NCBI RefSeq assembly: GCF_900101885.1
Contig: NZ_FNAN01000020.1
Coordinates: forward strand, 62,001 to 126,000
Source of the DNA: Dyadobacter soli
GTDB taxonomy: Bacteria > Bacteroidota > Bacteroidia > Cytophagales > Spirosomataceae
Length of the DNA: 64,000 bases
Reading direction: 5' to 3'
The position numbers and the translations under genes were made by a program. Position 1 is the first letter of the stretch. Every line of letters begins with the position of its first letter. This document shows, one piece after another, positions 30,304-41,300 of the stretch. The notes beneath the pieces are model-generated. The model made no database searches, had not been told where the DNA came from, and was given only the letters and a program-made list of their open reading frames with translations.

Positions 30304-33300
30304 ATGAATCTGAAACCTTTACTCTTATTGACGCTGGCTTTGATGCCATCATTGCCCCTGCGCACAGATCCGCAAGCAGTCAACCATCTGCCCGAAAGGC
30401 TGCATCTGTTGCCTGTGGCTTCCCGCAAACCGTTGGCACGCCAACCAGAAAAAACAACTGGCGTCGAAAAGTTAAAACAGAGCGATTGGTATGCTGCTGC
30501 CATGAAAAACATGCGGGAGGGGGAATACCACTTCAAGAAAGTCGGTGACAGTTACAGCACGCCGAACCGAAAAAACAACCTTCGTTTTTACTACGACGAA
30601 AAGGGGTTCACCGTCCAGCCACGCACGACCCAGGTACCGGTTAGCGACTACGATATCACCACCCCACCTGATCAGATCGAATACAAAACCCTTTCAGATT
30701 GGAAAGTAGCTTTCAACCTGGATAAAAAGCAAGTAGGCAAAGGCACCTGGCAGATTAATGGAAGCAAGGCCGAATATCAGACAGACAATATCACTGTGCA
30801 GTATATCAACAACATGGAAGGTATGCGGCAAAATTTTATTGTGCAGAATCCCTTGTCGGACGATGAAGACCTGAAACTGAATTTCAGTGTAGAAACGACG
30901 CTGGAGCAGCGCCTAAGTAGTGACCGGCTGCAATTTGTACATGAGCAAAGCGGCGTGGTTTTGAACTATGAGCAATTAAAGGTCTGGGATGCCAATGGAA
31001 AAATACTGGCCGCAAACTTCGAAAAAGAGAACGACAGCTACGCCATCCGGGTCAATACCGCTGATGCGGCATACCCGATTACCATTGACCCGATCAGCAC
31101 TACTGCTGCGGCCATGGTAGAAAGTAACCAGAGAGAGGCCCATTTGGAGGCGGTTGCGAGCGCAGGGGATGTAAATGGGGATGGATATAGCGATGTGATC
31201 GTAGGTGCAGAAGATTACGATAATGGCGAATATGAAGAAGGTGTTGTCTTTATTTACCATGGTTCAGCCACCGGGATTAACAGCATTGCCGCCACTATCA
31301 TCGAAGGCAATATGGAAGGTGCCATGATGGGCTCTTCCGTAGCGACTGCGGGCGATGTAAACGGTGACGGGTATAGCGATGTGATTGCCGGAGCTTCCAG
31401 ATACAACAACGGCGAAAACAATGAGGGTGCCGTCTTTATTCATCACGGCTCAGCGACAGGGGTCAATACCACCGCAGCGGCTATGATCGAAAGCAACCAG
31501 GCAAATGCCCAACTGGGGGAGTCCGTAGCTACTGCGGGGGATGTAAACGGGGATGGATACAGCGATGTAATAGTCGGGGCGCACGGCTATGGCGATGCTG
31601 AACAGGGGGCCGCATTTATCTATCACGGCTCCGCCACGGGAATCGGTACCACGGCAGTGACGGTCCTCGAAAGCAACCAGGCGGAGGCATGGATGGGGCG
31701 TTCGGTAGCCGGTGCGGGGGATGTAAACGGGGATGGGTACAGCGATGTGGTTGTCGGCGCCTGGCGGTATACCAATGGGGAATTCGAAGAAGGCGCTGCC
31801 TTTGTCTATCATGGCTCGGCCACGGGGATCAGTACCACGGCGGCCGTAATGCTCGAATGCAACCAGATATATGGAAGAATCGGGCAGTCAGTAGCCAGTG
31901 CCGGCGATGTGAATGGCGACGGTTACAGCGATGTGATTGTAGGTGCTAATTCTTACAGCAACGGCGAATCCGAAGAAGGCGCTGCCTTTGTTTATCATGG
32001 CTCAGCGGTTGGGATCAGTAGCACGGCGGCCGTAACGCTGGAAAGCAATCAGACATTTTCAAAAATGGGCAATTCCGTAGCCAGCGCAGGCGACATTAAC
32101 GGTGATGGATACAGCGATGTAATCGTAGGTGCAAATCAATATAGCAACGGTGAGGACTACGAGGGTGCCGCATTTATCTATCAAGGCTCAGCCACGGGGA
32201 TTAGAACAACAGCTTCTGCCATGCTGGAACTTAACCAGGTGAATGCAGACGTGGGCGTTTCGGTAGCGAGTGCGGGAGATGTAAACGGGGATGGGTATAG
32301 CGACATCATTGTAAGCGCTTCAAACTACGACAACGGGGAAACCGATGAAGGTGCGGCTTTTGTTTACCATGGCGGGGCGACAGGCATCAGTACCACAGCG
32401 GCTGCCATTGTGGAAAGTAACCAGGTAAGTGCACAGTTGGGTGTTTCCGTTGCCAGCGCCGGTGATGTAAACGGGGACGGGTACAGTGATGTGATCGTGG
32501 GGGCTGTTTACTACGACAATGGTGAAACCGATGAAGGGGTTGCCTTCATTTACCACGGTTCGGCGACAGGCATCAGTACCACAGCGGCTGCCATTGTGGA
32601 AAGTAACCAGGCAGGTGCACAGTTGGGTATTTCCGTTGCCAGCGCCGGGGATGTAAACGGGGACGGGTATAGTGATGTGATCGTGGGGGCTGTTTTCTAC
32701 GACAATGGTGAGACCAATGAAGGAGCCGCCTTCGTATACTATGGTTCGGCGACAGGCATCAGTACCATGGCTGCTGCCATGCTGGAAAGCAACCAGGCAA
32801 ATGCCCAACTGGGGGAGTCCGTAGCTAGTGCGGGGGATGTAAACGGCGACGGGTATAGCGATGTCATTGTAGGAGCCCACTTTTACAGCAATGGACAAGA
32901 AAGAGAAGGGGCCATTTTTATCTATCACGGTTCAGCATCGGGGATCGATAATACTGCCGCCGCCGTCATAGAAAGCAACCAGGAAGATGCACGATTGGGC
33001 TATTCTGTTGCCGGCGAAGCAGATGTGAACGGGGACGGGTACAGCGATGTCATCGTAGGGGCTCCATATTACGACATGGGGCAAAACAGTGAAGGAGCCG
33101 CCTTTATCTATCACGGCTCAGCCACCGGGATCATTACTACCTTCGCCGCTGCGGTAGATAACAACCAGCCAGGTGCACGAATGGGCTTTGCTGTTGCCGG
33201 CGCAGGAGATGTGAACGGGGACGGTTACAGTGATGTCATTGTCGGGGCCCCCGGTTACGACAACGGCCGCCAGTTGGCAAATGAAGGAGCCTGCTTTATC

Positions 33301-34629
33301 TATCACGGCTCGCCAGCAGGGATTAATACCACCGCCGTGGCTATGATTGAAAGCAACAAGGCAGATGCACTCATGGGCCAGTCAGTTGCTAGCGCGGGTG
33401 ATGTCAACGGGGATGGGTATAGCGATGTCATTGTAGGAGCCTATACTTACAGCAATGGCCAAGGCACTGAAGGAGCTGCCTTTATCTACCATGGCTCGGC
33501 CACAGGGATCGATATGACAGTTACTATGGTGGAAAGTAACCAGTCCGCCGCACTCATGGGCGGTTCTGTCGCCGGTGCGGGCGACGTTAATGGGGATGGG
33601 TATAGCGATGTCGTCGTGGGAGCATTTCAATACGATAACGGCCAGACCGGTGAAGGGGCCGCTTTTGTTTATTATGGCAATGAAGCAACTGCCAGCGGCC
33701 GTAATAACCTGAACCTGTACAATGTCGACCTTGCTACCCCGATGAGCAGCAGCAATTTCCCGCTTGCCAACTTCGGCACAGGCCTGTATGCCAAATCGTT
33801 CCTGGGAAAGGCGAAAGGCAAGCTGGTTTGGGAAACCAAGGTCAGCTACGAGCCTTACAGCGGCACCCCTATTACCAACAGTGTCCTGTACACCTCCCTG
33901 CAACCCATCTTTACGGACCTGACGATAACGGGCACCGAACTTAAAAGCCTGGTGGCTAAGCAAGCAGGAAAATACACTAAAATAAGGGCCAGGGTCCAGT
34001 ACGATCCGGTTACGGCCATCACCGGGCAAATGTACGGCCCTTGGCGCTACGTACCTTCCCAGACAGCAGGTACTTCCGGCGGTGCATTGCCCGTCGACCT
34101 GATCTCATTCAAAGTTGCCTGGCAAGAAGAGGGAAAAACTGCACGAGTCAAATTTGTTACCGAGAATGAAAGCGAGATTTGTTGCTACGAGATTGAGAAA
34201 AGCGACAATGGGTTTCATTTCAATGTTATTGGCCATCTGGATGCCAGAAATGCCGCTGAACTGCACACCTACAATTTTATCGATCTGCGTGCGGTCGCCA
34301 AAAAGCAATACTACCGGTTGAAAACCATCCATGCCACCGGTGAGACCGATTACAGCAGGATTGTCTTACTGCAAGATAAAGCGGTGACGGAAATACTAGT
34401 TTTTCCTAACCCGACCGCCGATTTATTGCAATTGCAACTTAATAAGGCGTATGATAATGTCCGCATACAGATAGTAAGCAGCGCGGGACGGGTTGTTAAG
34501 CAACTTGTAGTCAACTCCGACGCTAACCAATCGATTAAAATCCCGGTTGCCAGTTTGAGCACGGGCAGCTACTTTTTGTATTTACAAACCGGTGAGGAAA
34601 AACAGGCATTGCAGTTTATCAAACAATAA
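30304..34629 (+). CDS. Secreted FG-GAP/integrin-repeat protein with T9SS sorting domain
   Basis: A 1441-residue protein. It has a signal-like hydrophobic N-terminus (LKPLLLLTLALMPSLPL), a beta-rich N-domain (about 55-265), then 14 tandem 62-residue FG-GAP repeats (about 268-1128), each centred on A-GDVNGDGYSDVIVGA. The DxNxDGxxD loop in every repeat is a calcium site. Fourteen blades equals two seven-bladed propellers. The tail has a Spondin-like or unassigned segment (1129-1260), the LPVDLISFKV linker domain, and the sorting signal ILVFPNPTADLLQL with a final strand ALQFIKQ. It should cross the outer membrane by T9SS and stay on or leave the surface. Role: adhesion or ligand binding, inferred. 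No neighbour on the same strand. Confidence 0.88.
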   Translation: MNLKPLLLLTLALMPSLPLRTDPQAVNHLPERLHLLPVASRKPLARQPEKTTGVEKLKQSDWYAAAMKNMREGEYHFKKVGDSYSTPNRKNNLRFYYDEKGFTVQPRTTQVPVSDYDITTPPDQIEYKTLSDWKVAFNLDKKQVGKGTWQINGSKAEYQTDNITVQYINNMEGMRQNFIVQNPLSDDEDLKLNFSVETTLEQRLSSDRLQFVHEQSGVVLNYEQLKVWDANGKILAANFEKENDSYAIRVNTADAAYPITIDPISTTAAAMVESNQREAHLEAVASAGDVNGDGYSDVIVGAEDYDNGEYEEGVVFIYHGSATGINSIAATIIEGNMEGAMMGSSVATAGDVNGDGYSDVIAGASRYNNGENNEGAVFIHHGSATGVNTTAAAMIESNQANAQLGESVATAGDVNGDGYSDVIVGAHGYGDAEQGAAFIYHGSATGIGTTAVTVLESNQAEAWMGRSVAGAGDVNGDGYSDVVVGAWRYTNGEFEEGAAFVYHGSATGISTTAAVMLECNQIYGRIGQSVASAGDVNGDGYSDVIVGANSYSNGESEEGAAFVYHGSAVGISSTAAVTLESNQTFSKMGNSVASAGDINGDGYSDVIVGANQYSNGEDYEGAAFIYQGSATGIRTTASAMLELNQVNADVGVSVASAGDVNGDGYSDIIVSASNYDNGETDEGAAFVYHGGATGISTTAAAIVESNQVSAQLGVSVASAGDVNGDGYSDVIVGAVYYDNGETDEGVAFIYHGSATGISTTAAAIVESNQAGAQLGISVASAGDVNGDGYSDVIVGAVFYDNGETNEGAAFVYYGSATGISTMAAAMLESNQANAQLGESVASAGDVNGDGYSDVIVGAHFYSNGQEREGAIFIYHGSASGIDNTAAAVIESNQEDARLGYSVAGEADVNGDGYSDVIVGAPYYDMGQNSEGAAFIYHGSATGIITTFAAAVDNNQPGARMGFAVAGAGDVNGDGYSDVIVGAPGYDNGRQLANEGACFIYHGSPAGINTTAVAMIESNKADALMGQSVASAGDVNGDGYSDVIVGAYTYSNGQGTEGAAFIYHGSATGIDMTVTMVESNQSAALMGGSVAGAGDVNGDGYSDVVVGAFQYDNGQTGEGAAFVYYGNEATASGRNNLNLYNVDLATPMSSSNFPLANFGTGLYAKSFLGKAKGKLVWETKVSYEPYSGTPITNSVLYTSLQPIFTDLTITGTELKSLVAKQAGKYTKIRARVQYDPVTAITGQMYGPWRYVPSQTAGTSGGALPVDLISFKVAWQEEGKTARVKFVTENESEICCYEIEKSDNGFHFNVIGHLDARNAAELHTYNFIDLRAVAKKQYYRLKTIHATGETDYSRIVLLQDKAVTEILVFPNPTADLLQLQLNKAYDNVRIQIVSSAGRVVKQLVVNSDANQSIKIPVASLSTGSYFLYLQTGEEKQALQFIKQ
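31105..33690 (+). repeat. 14 tandem 186-bp coding repeats
   Basis: The DNA period is 186 bp (62 codons), for example the repeated start GGCATCAGTACCA at 32383, 32569 and 32755. Units 8 and 9 (32383-32568 and 32569-32754) are the most alike and look recently duplicated. One unit (the third) is two codons shorter and the twelfth is two codons longer. Confidence 0.9.
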
Positions 34630-34633
34630 AAAT

Positions 34634-34671
34634 GTCGTGCAGGCCGTAGTCATTCCTACGGCTTGCACGAC
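34634..34671. terminator. Hairpin between convergent FG-GAP and sulfatase genes
   Basis: GTCGTGCAGGCCGTAG (34634-34649) pairs with CTACGGCTTGCACGAC (34656-34671), with one G-T wobble. It starts 4 bp after the FG-GAP stop. It is GC-rich and strong, but the T-run is poor. Confidence 0.65.
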
Positions 34672-34732
34672 TTCCTGCTTAACAACTACAAGTTATACGA
34701 TTGACAAGAATATGGAAGGTCAGTTAGGCAAT

Positions 34733-36832
34733 TTATTCGTATACAAATGGCGAGCTTCCTGGTGACGACGATTCGTTTTTTTCAAATTTCCAATCAAAGG
34801 TAAGTTTTGGTGTCTGTCCTTTTTCTGGTTGGTAAATAATTCTGATCGGATGTTCGCCGGCTTTCAGATTGACGGCACCATCTATTTTCTGCCCATTTTG
34901 ATAATTAAAACTACCGTCAAGCAAATTTGCATGATGCATTTTCAGTAAAAAGCCACCGCTTCCCGACATAGATAAATAATATTTACCATCCTTTTCCGCG
35001 TGTATCATCCCTTCGATCACCAGCAGCCCCTCAGTGGTTTTTATTTTAGAAAGATCAAGACCATTCAGGACTCCTTTTTCTACGGGGCTCATGTTCCGTA
35101 TATCGGAAATCCACGGGTAGTCGCCTTTAAAGACCTTATATTTTAAGCCAGCTTTTGTGCCATTGGTTTTGATTGGTGGAATTAGTGCGCTGTCATACGG
35201 TCTGGGTGCCTCCGCATCCGGGCGTCTTACCCGCAAAACATAATCCTTGAAATCTTGTTGCATTGTTCTCAATGCATTGCCGGAGGCTAGATTGTGCGCT
35301 TCCTGTGGGTCTTTGACAACATCGTAGATCTCAAAGTCATCGTCGGCGGAGCGGATGTTGTACCGGACTCCCACATAGTCACCTTTGCGGACTTTCTGCA
35401 TCTGGTTACGCTGTCTCGCGCGGTGATTGGGCGAGAATTCGGCGAAATCCGGTGTAGCGCCGTTCTGATCGTATTCTATGTATATCAGACTTTCTCTTTT
35501 CTTTCCTTTGCCCGTCAGGTGAGGCAGAAGCGATACGCCATCGGTACGGGCAGGTGCAGCAATGCGGGCCGCGTCGGCGAAGGTGGCGAGCCAGTCATGC
35601 GAAGCATTCGGCGAGTCGATCACCTGACTGGCAGGAATAGCCCCCGGCCAGCTGACGATTGCGGGCACCCGAACGCCGCCTTCCCATACATCGCGCTTGA
35701 TCCCATCGAACGGACCGAAGCTGTTGAAAAACTCGGGCGTGTAATTCACGTATTGTTTCGGGAGATAAGATTCGATGGACGGGCCGTTGTCGGAAGTAAA
35801 CACGACCATCGTATTCTCATCGATTTTCAGGTCCTTCAACAATTTGAAAATATCGCCTATGCCGTCATCGATCCGGCGGCAAAGCGTCGCATAACGTTTG
35901 TAGGTGTCCGGCCAGGGTTTTTCCGGGGTTGACGGGTTTTTGTCATCGTCGTAGGTTGCATTGGCATAATCCGGGTGAATGTAGGAATCAGGCTCTCCGC
36001 TGGCGGTGTTGATCATCTTTCCCGGCGTTCCCAGCCATTGCAGACCGCCTTTCAAGCCGCCGCCGGACGGGTATGCCTGAGTGGGTAATTCGAGCACCGC
36101 GTGGGGTACATCATAGGCCAGGTACAGGAAAAACGGCTCTTCCTTTACCGCAGACTTGCTTTGCGCCGTGATCCATTTTTTTGCGGCGGCTGTCCACAAG
36201 TCGGTGGTAAAGCATTTGTCCAGCCCGTCGGATACATTGGTTTTGTTTTCCCAGACATTCTTTTTGCCCCGGTAAATGCCTTCCTTCGGGTAATGCTCAT
36301 GCCCGTCCACGTGCTTGATATAGGCATACGAGTAATCGAAACCGCGGTTCAGCGGGTGGGCGGGCCATTCCGGTTCGGTTGCATTCAGTCCTTGCAGGCC
36401 CCATTTGCCGACCAGGCCGGTTTTGTAACCCGCTTTTTGCAGTACATTCCCGATTGTGAATGTGTTTTGCAGCTCCTTATCGAACTGGTTGTCGCGCACA
36501 TTGGCATGTCCCTGGCTCACCCCGAGCAGGATCGACGCACGCGACGGCGCACATACCGGTGCCGCGCAATAGTGGTTGGTCAGCATGGCGCCGCCCTTCG
36601 CCATCGCGTCCAGGTGCGGGGTACGCTGCCAGGGCTCGCTGCGGTCGCCTTTTCGCATCCGTTGGTTTTGCCAGAAAGCACCCACGTCGCCCCAGCCCAT
36701 ATCGTCGACGAGGATGAAAATGATATTCGGCCTGGCGGGTTTCTGCTGCTGCGCCCCCGCCGGAAAGGCGGCGGGAGCGGCGGTCAGCAAAATGCAAATA
36801 CTTACCAATAGTCTGATTTTGAAAACCTTCAT
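34733..36832 (-). CDS. Type I sulfatase with C-terminal PA14-like domain
   Basis: A 699-residue exported enzyme from ATG 36832 (MKVFKIRLLVSICILL, signal peptide ending near AGA-QQ). The metal-binding start is PNIIFILVDDMGWGDVG. The formylglycine site is C-A-P-S-R in AAPVCAPSRASILLG (about residue 94), with a Cys that must be modified by a formylglycine-generating enzyme. GLVGKWGLQG and FTSDNGPS follow, as in the arylsulfatase A family (SulfAtlas S1). Residues about 590-690 (GLLVIEGMIHAEKDGKYYLSMSGSGGF) resemble a PA14 sugar-binding module. It removes sulfate esters from a glycan. As the last gene of the sigma/FecR/SusC/SusD group it points to a sulfated polysaccharide as the locus substrate. 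Confidence 0.88.
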   Translation of the reverse strand: MKVFKIRLLVSICILLTAAPAAFPAGAQQQKPARPNIIFILVDDMGWGDVGAFWQNQRMRKGDRSEPWQRTPHLDAMAKGGAMLTNHYCAAPVCAPSRASILLGVSQGHANVRDNQFDKELQNTFTIGNVLQKAGYKTGLVGKWGLQGLNATEPEWPAHPLNRGFDYSYAYIKHVDGHEHYPKEGIYRGKKNVWENKTNVSDGLDKCFTTDLWTAAAKKWITAQSKSAVKEEPFFLYLAYDVPHAVLELPTQAYPSGGGLKGGLQWLGTPGKMINTASGEPDSYIHPDYANATYDDDKNPSTPEKPWPDTYKRYATLCRRIDDGIGDIFKLLKDLKIDENTMVVFTSDNGPSIESYLPKQYVNYTPEFFNSFGPFDGIKRDVWEGGVRVPAIVSWPGAIPASQVIDSPNASHDWLATFADAARIAAPARTDGVSLLPHLTGKGKKRESLIYIEYDQNGATPDFAEFSPNHRARQRNQMQKVRKGDYVGVRYNIRSADDDFEIYDVVKDPQEAHNLASGNALRTMQQDFKDYVLRVRRPDAEAPRPYDSALIPPIKTNGTKAGLKYKVFKGDYPWISDIRNMSPVEKGVLNGLDLSKIKTTEGLLVIEGMIHAEKDGKYYLSMSGSGGFLLKMHHANLLDGSFNYQNGQKIDGAVNLKAGEHPIRIIYQPEKGQTPKLTFDWKFEKNESSSPGSSPFVYE

Positions 36833-36845
36833 TATACGCAATGGG

Positions 36846-38345
36846 TTACCGGTTGTAATTGGGGTTCTGGTTGAGGTTCGGGTTGGTTTGCAATGCCGTG
36901 GTTGGGACCGGCCAGAGATAGTCGCGCTGCGGGTTGAACGAGCGCTTATCGACTACTTTGCCAAGGTAATTCGTCACATCGGTATTCAACTCCGCTTCGG
37001 CGGTTTTCCATCTTTTCAAATCGAAGTAATAAAGGCCCTCGCCGACAAACTCGATCCGGCGCTCGTGGCGGAGGCGTTCGCGCATCGCTGCTTGCGAGAG
37101 CCCGGCGGGCAACGCGGGCATACCGGCCCGTTTGCGCACCTCGTTCACGGCCGCATATACGGAAGCATCCGGGCCGGCGACTTCATTCTGGGCCTCGGCG
37201 TAGGTAAGCAGCACCTCGGCATACCGGATCAGGACTACATTCAGGTCCGAAATGTTATCGACCTTCCCGGCGGGCGGCGCCTCACCGTCCCGGTAGGTAG
37301 TACCTTTTTTTAGACCGTATCCGGTTTGGGGATAGGTCGTAGCCACGACCGGTTTGCCTTTAAACAAGCTGCCGATGGTGATCACGGTGCTTTTCAACCG
37401 GGGATCGCGATTTTCGTAGGGTTTGGCGGCATCGTAAAGCGCCGACTCGGTGATAGGCTTTCCGTCGATGGCTTCGTATTGGTCGATCAGGTTCTGCGTC
37501 GGCGCAAACGAATTGAACTGGTCGAACTGGATATCGTTGGAATGCGTGAACTCCGGCTGCTTATATTGCACGTCCATCAGGATTTCGGTATTACCCTCGT
37601 TTTCCGGCATAAAAAGCGCCCGGTAGTCGGGGAACAGCGCATTGGATTTCAAGTCGATCAATGCCTTCGACGTTTCAGCCGCGGCGGCCCAGTTATTGAG
37701 ATACAACTGGATACGCGCCTTCAATGCCAGCGCGGTGGCCTTACCTGCGCGGCCCTTATTGGCGGCCGAAATGGTAGCCGGCAATACCGGTATGGCGGCG
37801 TCGAGGTCGGCCAGCATTTGCCGCTCGATGTCGGCGGCGTTGTTGCGGGGCAATTCTCCCTGCTCCCTGGCCGGCGGATCGGTAATCAGCGGAACGCCGC
37901 CATAAACAGACCACAGGCTGAAATAGAAAAAGGCGCGGAGGAACTGCGCTTCGGCGACCACCTGCTTTTTACGCCCTTCGTCCATGGTAATGCCGGGCAC
38001 ACGGCTGATCACCGAATTGGCACGGCCTATGCCCTGGTAAGCATTGCCCCAGCGGGTGTTGATGATGGCGGTATTGGCCGCATCGTGAATGCCCCTGGCG
38101 ATATTACCGGCACCGAGCTGGTTGTCGTAAGTATAAAAATTGGAGGTCACCGCATCCAGGCTGGCCGGGATATTGCTGCCGTAGACGTTCATCAGCGAGC
38201 TGTAAGTGGCAGTAAGGCCCGCATTGGCGTGCTCCTCGGTTTTCCAGAAGGTCGCTTCCGTGAAACGGTCTGTCGGGTTCAGTTCAAGGTAATCCGAGCA
38301 GCCGGTGAGCAGCAATGCCGGAAGGATGAGTTTGTATATTTTCAT
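36846..38345 (-). CDS. SusD/RagB-family outer-membrane glycan-binding lipoprotein (first pair)
   Basis: A 499-residue lipoprotein with lipobox LLTGC (Cys16) and the SusD opening SDYLELNPTDRFTEATFWKT. The TPR-like core has FLRAFFYFSLWSVYGGVPLIT and the usual end LRHERRIEFVGEGLYYFDLKRWKTAE, then YLWPVPTTALQTNPNLNQNPNY. It binds glycans at the cell surface and forms the lid of the SusC channel encoded 21 bp upstream. The sulfatase gene starts 13 bp after its stop codon. Normal length; no lesions seen. Confidence 0.93.
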   Translation of the reverse strand: MKIYKLILPALLLTGCSDYLELNPTDRFTEATFWKTEEHANAGLTATYSSLMNVYGSNIPASLDAVTSNFYTYDNQLGAGNIARGIHDAANTAIINTRWGNAYQGIGRANSVISRVPGITMDEGRKKQVVAEAQFLRAFFYFSLWSVYGGVPLITDPPAREQGELPRNNAADIERQMLADLDAAIPVLPATISAANKGRAGKATALALKARIQLYLNNWAAAAETSKALIDLKSNALFPDYRALFMPENEGNTEILMDVQYKQPEFTHSNDIQFDQFNSFAPTQNLIDQYEAIDGKPITESALYDAAKPYENRDPRLKSTVITIGSLFKGKPVVATTYPQTGYGLKKGTTYRDGEAPPAGKVDNISDLNVVLIRYAEVLLTYAEAQNEVAGPDASVYAAVNEVRKRAGMPALPAGLSQAAMRERLRHERRIEFVGEGLYYFDLKRWKTAEAELNTDVTNYLGKVVDKRSFNPQRDYLWPVPTTALQTNPNLNQNPNYNR

Positions 38346-38366
38346 TGGGTTAATGCGGTCAATGGG

Positions 38367-41300
38367 TTAGAATGAAACGTTCAGGCCGAAAGAGGCGACT
38401 TTGGCGATCGGGTAGGCGACGACGCCCGCCGCTGCCGGGTCACGCTCGGGGTCGCCCAGCCGGAACTTGGAGACGGTGATCAGGTTCTGACCGTTCAGGT
38501 ACAATCTCACCCGGGAAAGTCCCAGTTTTTTCACGAGGTCGGCGGGGATCGTATAGCCCAGCTGGACGTTTTTCAACCGGAGGTAAGCAATGCTCTGAAG
38601 CCAGAAGTCGGACACCTGGAAATTCTGCGGGTAGCCGTTCGCGGTGGTCAGCCTGGGCAGCGACGCATTGGGGTTTTCGGGCGTCCACGAATCGGTAAGC
38701 CATTCCCGGGTGACGCCCGCGCCGTTTTTGTAAGGTTGCGCCAGGTTGGCGGTCACGTAGGTATCCAGCTTGAAAGTACCCTGCCAGAACATCGCGAAAT
38801 CGAAACCCTTGTAATCCGCGCCAGCCGTGAAAGTGTAGGTGTAGCCCGGATTCGACTGCCCGATCACCACGCGGTCGCCGCTGTCGATCTTCCCGTCGCC
38901 ATTCTGGTCCTTGTATTTGATATCGCCCGGGTTGGTTACATTGTTCTGGAACGGCGACGCGTCTATTTCCGATTTGGACTGGAAAAGCCCCAGTGACTGC
39001 AATCCGAAGAACGAGTTGATCGGCGAGCCTTCCTGGATGATCCTGTTGGTATTGTACAGGATCGCCCCGTCGGTGTTTTCGACTTTGTTGATCAAATGGG
39101 TGATGTTGGCTGCCAGGTTGTAGTTGATCCCGGCCGCACGGTCGCGGTAACCCACCGTCAGTTCATAGCCTTTGTTGGAAACCGAGCCGATATTGCTCAG
39201 CGGCCCCTGCAAATTCCCCACCTGCGCAGGCAGGTTTACACGCGCCAGAATGCCGTCGGTATACTTCCGGAAAAGGTCGAATTCGAATGTCAGTTTATTG
39301 TTGAACAGCCCGCCGTCTATCCCGACGTTGCTTGCGGTTGTCGATTCCCAGCCTACCGTCGGGTCGGCCAGCGTCCGCACAGCCGCCCCGCTCGACACCA
39401 CATTATTGAAAGAATAGTTGGTCGTGAAAACCGGCGAATTCAGCTCCACCGCATTGACATAGCTGAACAATGGAATGTTCTGGTTTCCGAGCTGGCCCCA
39501 GGACGCCCTGAGTTTCAGGTTGCTGATCGTGCGGATGTCTTTCAGGAAATTCTCCTCGCTGATCCGCCAACCGGCCGAGAACGAAGGAAAGAAGCCCCAC
39601 CGGCGCGACTGCTCGAAACGCGAGGAGCCATCGACCCGGAAATTGGTTTCAAAGAGGTATTTGTCCTTGAAAACATAATTCACACGCCCGAATGTGGACA
39701 TAATGCGCGACTTCGTGGATGTGCCGCTCACGACCGGGTTAAGGCTGCCGCCGTTCAGCTCGGTGATTTCGTTGCCGAGGTAACCCTGGTTCTGCGCCGT
39801 GAACCTGCCAATTGAAAAATGTTCGAGACTGAACCCGCCCAGTACATTGAGGTAATGGTTTTCCTTGAAATTCTTTTCCCAGTTCAGGGTGTGGAAGTTG
39901 GTGAATGAGAAGTTCAGCCCGCTCGCCTGCGAAACCCCGCGCGGCGGAATGTTGCCCATGTTGGTCACCTCGCCGGTTTTGGTATTGGTGAGCGGGATTA
40001 CCGGGTAATTGTATTTCTCGTTCTCGAAGTACATATTCGGTGCGACGGTGATCTTGTATTTGACGCCGAATGGCAGGTTAACCTGCGCATACAGGTTAGC
40101 GATCCCCCGCAAGCTCTTGTTAAGGTGCCGTCCCTCGAGGGAAAGCGCGTAGGGGTTGCGGAAAAAGTTATGGCCGGGAACCCTGATCCACTGGTCGGCA
40201 TAAGTACCGTCCTGGGCCAGGTTGGTCTGCATCGGCAGGCCTCGGTAAATCAGCCCCATGATCCCGCCCTCGCCGTTGGCGTCGTTCGCCGTGTAAGCGC
40301 CTTCGTTGTTATCCCACCAGGTGGCGATCACATTGCTTCCGATGGTGAGCCAGGGCGTAACGTCGGAATTGATATTGGTGCTGAACGAATATTTCTGCGC
40401 GCCGCTGCCAGGCAGAATGCCCTTCTGGTTCAGATAGCCTAGCGAAACGGAGTAGGTAGACCGGTCCGAGCCGCCAGAAAGCCGTACATTATGCTCCTGG
40501 ATCGCCGCATTGCGGAACATCAGTTTGAACCAGTCCGTATTGGGATAAACGTAAGGGTCTTTCCCGTTGCGGTATTCGTCCATCAATGCCTGGGAGTACT
40601 CCGCCGCACGGCCCTCATTGGCGAGCGCGCGGTTTTTTCCTTCCATGTATTCCAAAGTATTGGTGACCACATTACCGGGTAGCCTGGTCGCCTGCTGTAC
40701 ACCGAGATAACCCGAGTAATCTACCCTTACTTTCGTGTTTTTCTGCCCGGTTTTGGTGGTCACCAGCACCACGCCGTTTTGGGCGCGGCTTCCGTAAATG
40801 GCCGCCGATGCGGCATCTTTCAGGACGGTAACTTTCTCTATATCATTCGGGTTGACGTCCCTGAGCGAGAACTCCACGCCATCAACCAGTACCAATGGCC
40901 CGGTGCCGGTTTCCGTGTTATAGGAACTCGCGCCGCGGATCGTGATACTGGCGCCGTCCGCGCCGGGCCTGCCCTGGTTCATATTCACGTACACGCCCGG
41001 AAGCCCCTGCAATGCCTGCGAAGCGTTGGTGATCGGGCGGTTTTCGATCGCTTTGGAATCGATGCTGGACACGGCGCCGGTCAGGTTAGCTTTCTTTATA
41101 GTACCATATCCTACTACCACCAGCTCTTCCAGTTCCTTCATATCCTGTTTGAGCGAAATCCGAAGGACCGACTGCGCGCCAACCGCGACCTCCTGGGCGA
41201 TGTACCCTACGAAGGAAAAAATCAGAACGGCGGAATCGTCGAGGTTGTCGAGTGTGAAATTCCCTTCCACGTCCGTAGTGGTACCGGTGGTAGTCCCTTT

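Noticed and set aside
31105..33690. Tandem repeats considered as a CRISPR array
   Set aside because: The 186-bp period, uninterrupted reading frame and DxNxDG motifs show these are protein-coding FG-GAP repeats.
37326..38375. 349-codon open frame antisense to susD
   Set aside because: SusD on the minus strand is unambiguous; the antisense product has no signal or domain.
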